NCBI GenBank assembly: GCA_016873715.1
Contig: VGWF01000040.1
Span: forward strand, 1 to 35,652
Direction: 5' to 3'
Source: Lentisphaerota bacterium
GTDB lineage: Bacteria; Verrucomicrobiota; Kiritimatiellia; PWTM01
DNA length: 35,652 nt
Positions 33,931 through 35,652 of the stretch are shown in pieces. Each line of letters begins with the position of its first letter. Position 1 is the stretch's first letter. A program made the translations under genes and the position numbers. The notes under the pieces are model-generated. The model did no database searches and was not told the origin of the DNA. It saw nothing but the letters and a program-made list of their open reading frames with translations.

Positions 33931-35652
33931 ATGGATGGGACCGGCGGGAGCCGTCCGGGGCGTTCCGGGCGCCGGGTTCGGGCCTTCGCGTTGCTGGCTG
34001 CGGTCCATCTCCTGCCCGCCGTCGGGCCGGGGGGCGCGCCGGCGTTGGAGGCGGCGACGAACCGCGTCGGGCGCTTCGAAACCCTCGAGTTCCGCCTCGA
34101 TCCGGGAGCGTCCTACACCAACGTCTTCGACCCGGCCGAGGTCGACTTCCGGCTGGAAGTCCGCGGCCCCGGCGGCGGGGTGACGACCGTCCCGGCCTTC
34201 TGGACGGCCCCGCACGCGCTGAGGACGCCCCCGCAGGGCGAACGCCGCCGCGAATGGACCGAGCCGGACGGGGCCCCGGGCTGGCGCGCCCGTTTTGCGC
34301 CGGTGGAGACCGGCCGCCACAGCGCGGTCGCCCGGCTCCGCGACCGGCGCGGGGAGTCGGCGTCCGGCGCGGTCGCCTTCGAGGCCGTCGCCTCGACGAA
34401 CCGCGGGTACGTCCGCGTGTCGAGGCGCGATCCGCGCTTCTTCGAACTGGACGACGGCACCCCGTTCTTCGCGATCGGGCAGGACGTCGCCTTCGTCGGT
34501 CCGATGCAGCGCGTCACCCCCGGCCGCGTCGGCGGCGTCTTCCGGCGGATGGCGGGGAACGGCGCGAACTACGCCCGCGTCTGGACCTGCTGCGGCGACT
34601 GGGCGATGAGCCTCGAGCCCGGCCGCGGCGGGGCGGGGCCGTCGGACGGCCGGTCGCGCGCCGCGCCCGCGCCGGACGCGCCGCGGGGCATGGGCGTCTA
34701 CAACCAGCCGGATGCGGCGATCCTCGACCGCGTCGTCGCCGAGGCCGAAGCGGCGGGCATCCGGCTGCAGCTCTGCCTGCTCACGCGCGACCGCTACATG
34801 GGGCGGCTGAAGCAGCCGGACGGGCCCGACTACGCCGCCGCGATCCGCGACGCGAGGAACCTGCTGCGCTACGCGATCGCCCGCTGGGGCGCCTCGACCG
34901 CCGTCGCCGCGTGGGAGTACTGGAACGAGCAGGATCCCGGCCTGCCCGCCGGCCGCTTCTACGCGGATCTCGGCGCCTTCGTCGCCGGGACCGACCCCTG
35001 GCGGCACCTGCGGTCGACCAGCGCGTGGGCGCCGGCACCGAAGGACTGGACCCACCCGGACCTCGACGTCGCCGACCTCCACTGGTACCTGCGTCCGAAC
35101 TGGAACGAGCTGTGGAAGGACGCCGCCGCCGCCGTGGCGGACCGCGCGGCCTTCCTCCGCTCCCGCGCGCCCGCGAGGCCCGCCCTCCTGAGCGAATTCG
35201 GCCTGGCCGACGAGAAATGGGGCCCGAGCCCGTTCATGAAACAGGACCGCGATCTCCTCCACGTCCACGATGCGCTGTGGGCGTCCGCGATGTCGGGCCT
35301 CTCGGGCACCGTGATGTTCTGGTGGTGGGAGCGGTTGGACGAGATGGACGGCTACCGCCACTACCGCCCGCTCGCGGACTTCGTCGCCGGCATCCCCTGG
35401 ACCACCGGCGGCCTGCGGTCCATCGACGCGGCGGTCTCGCCGGCCCCCCGGCTGCGCGTCGCGGGGCTCCAGGGCGCCGGCGGGGCGTGGGCGTGGCTTT
35501 CCGACGCCGACGCGGCCTGGTGGAATGTCGTCGTCGACGGCCGGGCGCCGCAGGAGGTGCGCGGGGCGGCGCTTTCGGTCGCGGGGCTCGCGGACGGGGA
35601 GTACGACGCCGGCTGGTGGGACACCACCGCCGGCCGCGTCCTGCGCGAGGAC
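33931..35652 (+). CDS. Secreted DUF5060-like / clan GH-A glycosidase, cut by the window end
   Basis: 574 residues are visible with no stop. A twin-arginine-free, basic N-terminus (SRPGRSGRRVRAFALLAAVHLLPA) looks like a signal peptide. Residues about 35-150 form a beta-sandwich beginning VGRFETLEFRLDPGASYTN and VDFRLEVRGPGG, as in DUF5060 modules that precede cellulase-like barrels. FFELDDGTPFFAIGQD marks the start of the barrel. AWEYWNEQDP gives acid/base E333, and ALLSEFGLAD gives nucleophile E422; GTVMFWWWERLDEMDGYRHY is the last barrel strand. A C-terminal beta domain begins near 510 and runs off the window. GGGGGAGGA precedes ATG 33931 by about 9 nt. Substrate unknown. Confidence 0.87.
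   Translation, partial: MDGTGGSRPGRSGRRVRAFALLAAVHLLPAVGPGGAPALEAATNRVGRFETLEFRLDPGASYTNVFDPAEVDFRLEVRGPGGGVTTVPAFWTAPHALRTPPQGERRREWTEPDGAPGWRARFAPVETGRHSAVARLRDRRGESASGAVAFEAVASTNRGYVRVSRRDPRFFELDDGTPFFAIGQDVAFVGPMQRVTPGRVGGVFRRMAGNGANYARVWTCCGDWAMSLEPGRGGAGPSDGRSRAAPAPDAPRGMGVYNQPDAAILDRVVAEAEAAGIRLQLCLLTRDRYMGRLKQPDGPDYAAAIRDARNLLRYAIARWGASTAVAAWEYWNEQDPGLPAGRFYADLGAFVAGTDPWRHLRSTSAWAPAPKDWTHPDLDVADLHWYLRPNWNELWKDAAAAVADRAAFLRSRAPARPALLSEFGLADEKWGPSPFMKQDRDLLHVHDALWASAMSGLSGTVMFWWWERLDEMDGYRHYRPLADFVAGIPWTTGGLRSIDAAVSPAPRLRVAGLQGAGGAWAWLSDADAAWWNVVVDGRAPQEVRGAALSVAGLADGEYDAGWWDTTAGRVLRED

Overview
This is a GC-rich chromosomal window. It most likely comes from an anaerobic, polysaccharide-degrading member of the PVC group, probably Kiritimatiellota or a relative. 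That placement is inferred from the mix of DUF4091, GH127 and clan GH-A glycosidases with signal peptides, a PEP-CTERM tail remnant, a heterodisulfide-reductase (Hdr) type redox operon, a membrane pyrophosphatase, and two kinds of imperfect tandem repeat of a sort I associate with such genomes. No rRNA, tRNA, CRISPR array or insertion sequence was recognised.

Layout. Positions 1-87 hold the end of an upstream gene, followed by about 600 bp of tandem repeats (196-716). Positions 776-3990 hold a translationally coupled pair: a small secreted beta-rich protein and a DUF4091/GH123-like glycosidase. A tcdA-like tRNA-modification gene and a secreted SGNH hydrolase follow on the minus strand. A 44-bp perfect palindrome (6311-6354) separates the SGNH gene from a divergent MFS transporter, which is followed by a GH127 beta-L-arabinofuranosidase. 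A secreted protein of unknown family and a clan GH-A glycosidase lie on the minus strand, with a second tandem repeat (12446-12850) between them.

Positions 15325-23046 form one compact plus-strand operon: ArsR-type regulator, DsrE-like protein, TusA-like protein, MvhD/FlpD-like protein, an HdrA-GltD fusion, a second HdrA, a small winged-helix-like protein, HdrC and HdrB. The genes join sulfur-carrier proteins to an Hdr-like electron-transfer core that carries its own NAD(P)H:flavin module. I infer a cytoplasmic, possibly electron-bifurcating complex acting on persulfide, polysulfide or disulfide; the substrate is unknown. A FadL-type outer-membrane channel and a 1276-residue hybrid histidine kinase follow.

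The right part holds a PEP-CTERM gene remnant, a PaaI-like thioesterase, a broken secreted-protein gene, a class II aldolase, a K+-dependent membrane pyrophosphatase with a clear promoter and terminator, about 800 bp of non-coding DNA with strong hairpins and paired TTCCAA-n3-TTGGAA palindromes, and a DUF5060-like/GH-A glycosidase that runs off the window end.

Overall, secreted glycosidases, a sugar-type transporter and an aldolase suggest plant or algal glycan use. The Hdr operon and pyrophosphatase suggest an energy-limited anaerobe. Several genes (arsR, MFS, SGNH, kinase) have a -10-like hexamer only 6-10 nt before the start codon and little or no Shine-Dalgarno sequence, which suggests leaderless transcripts.
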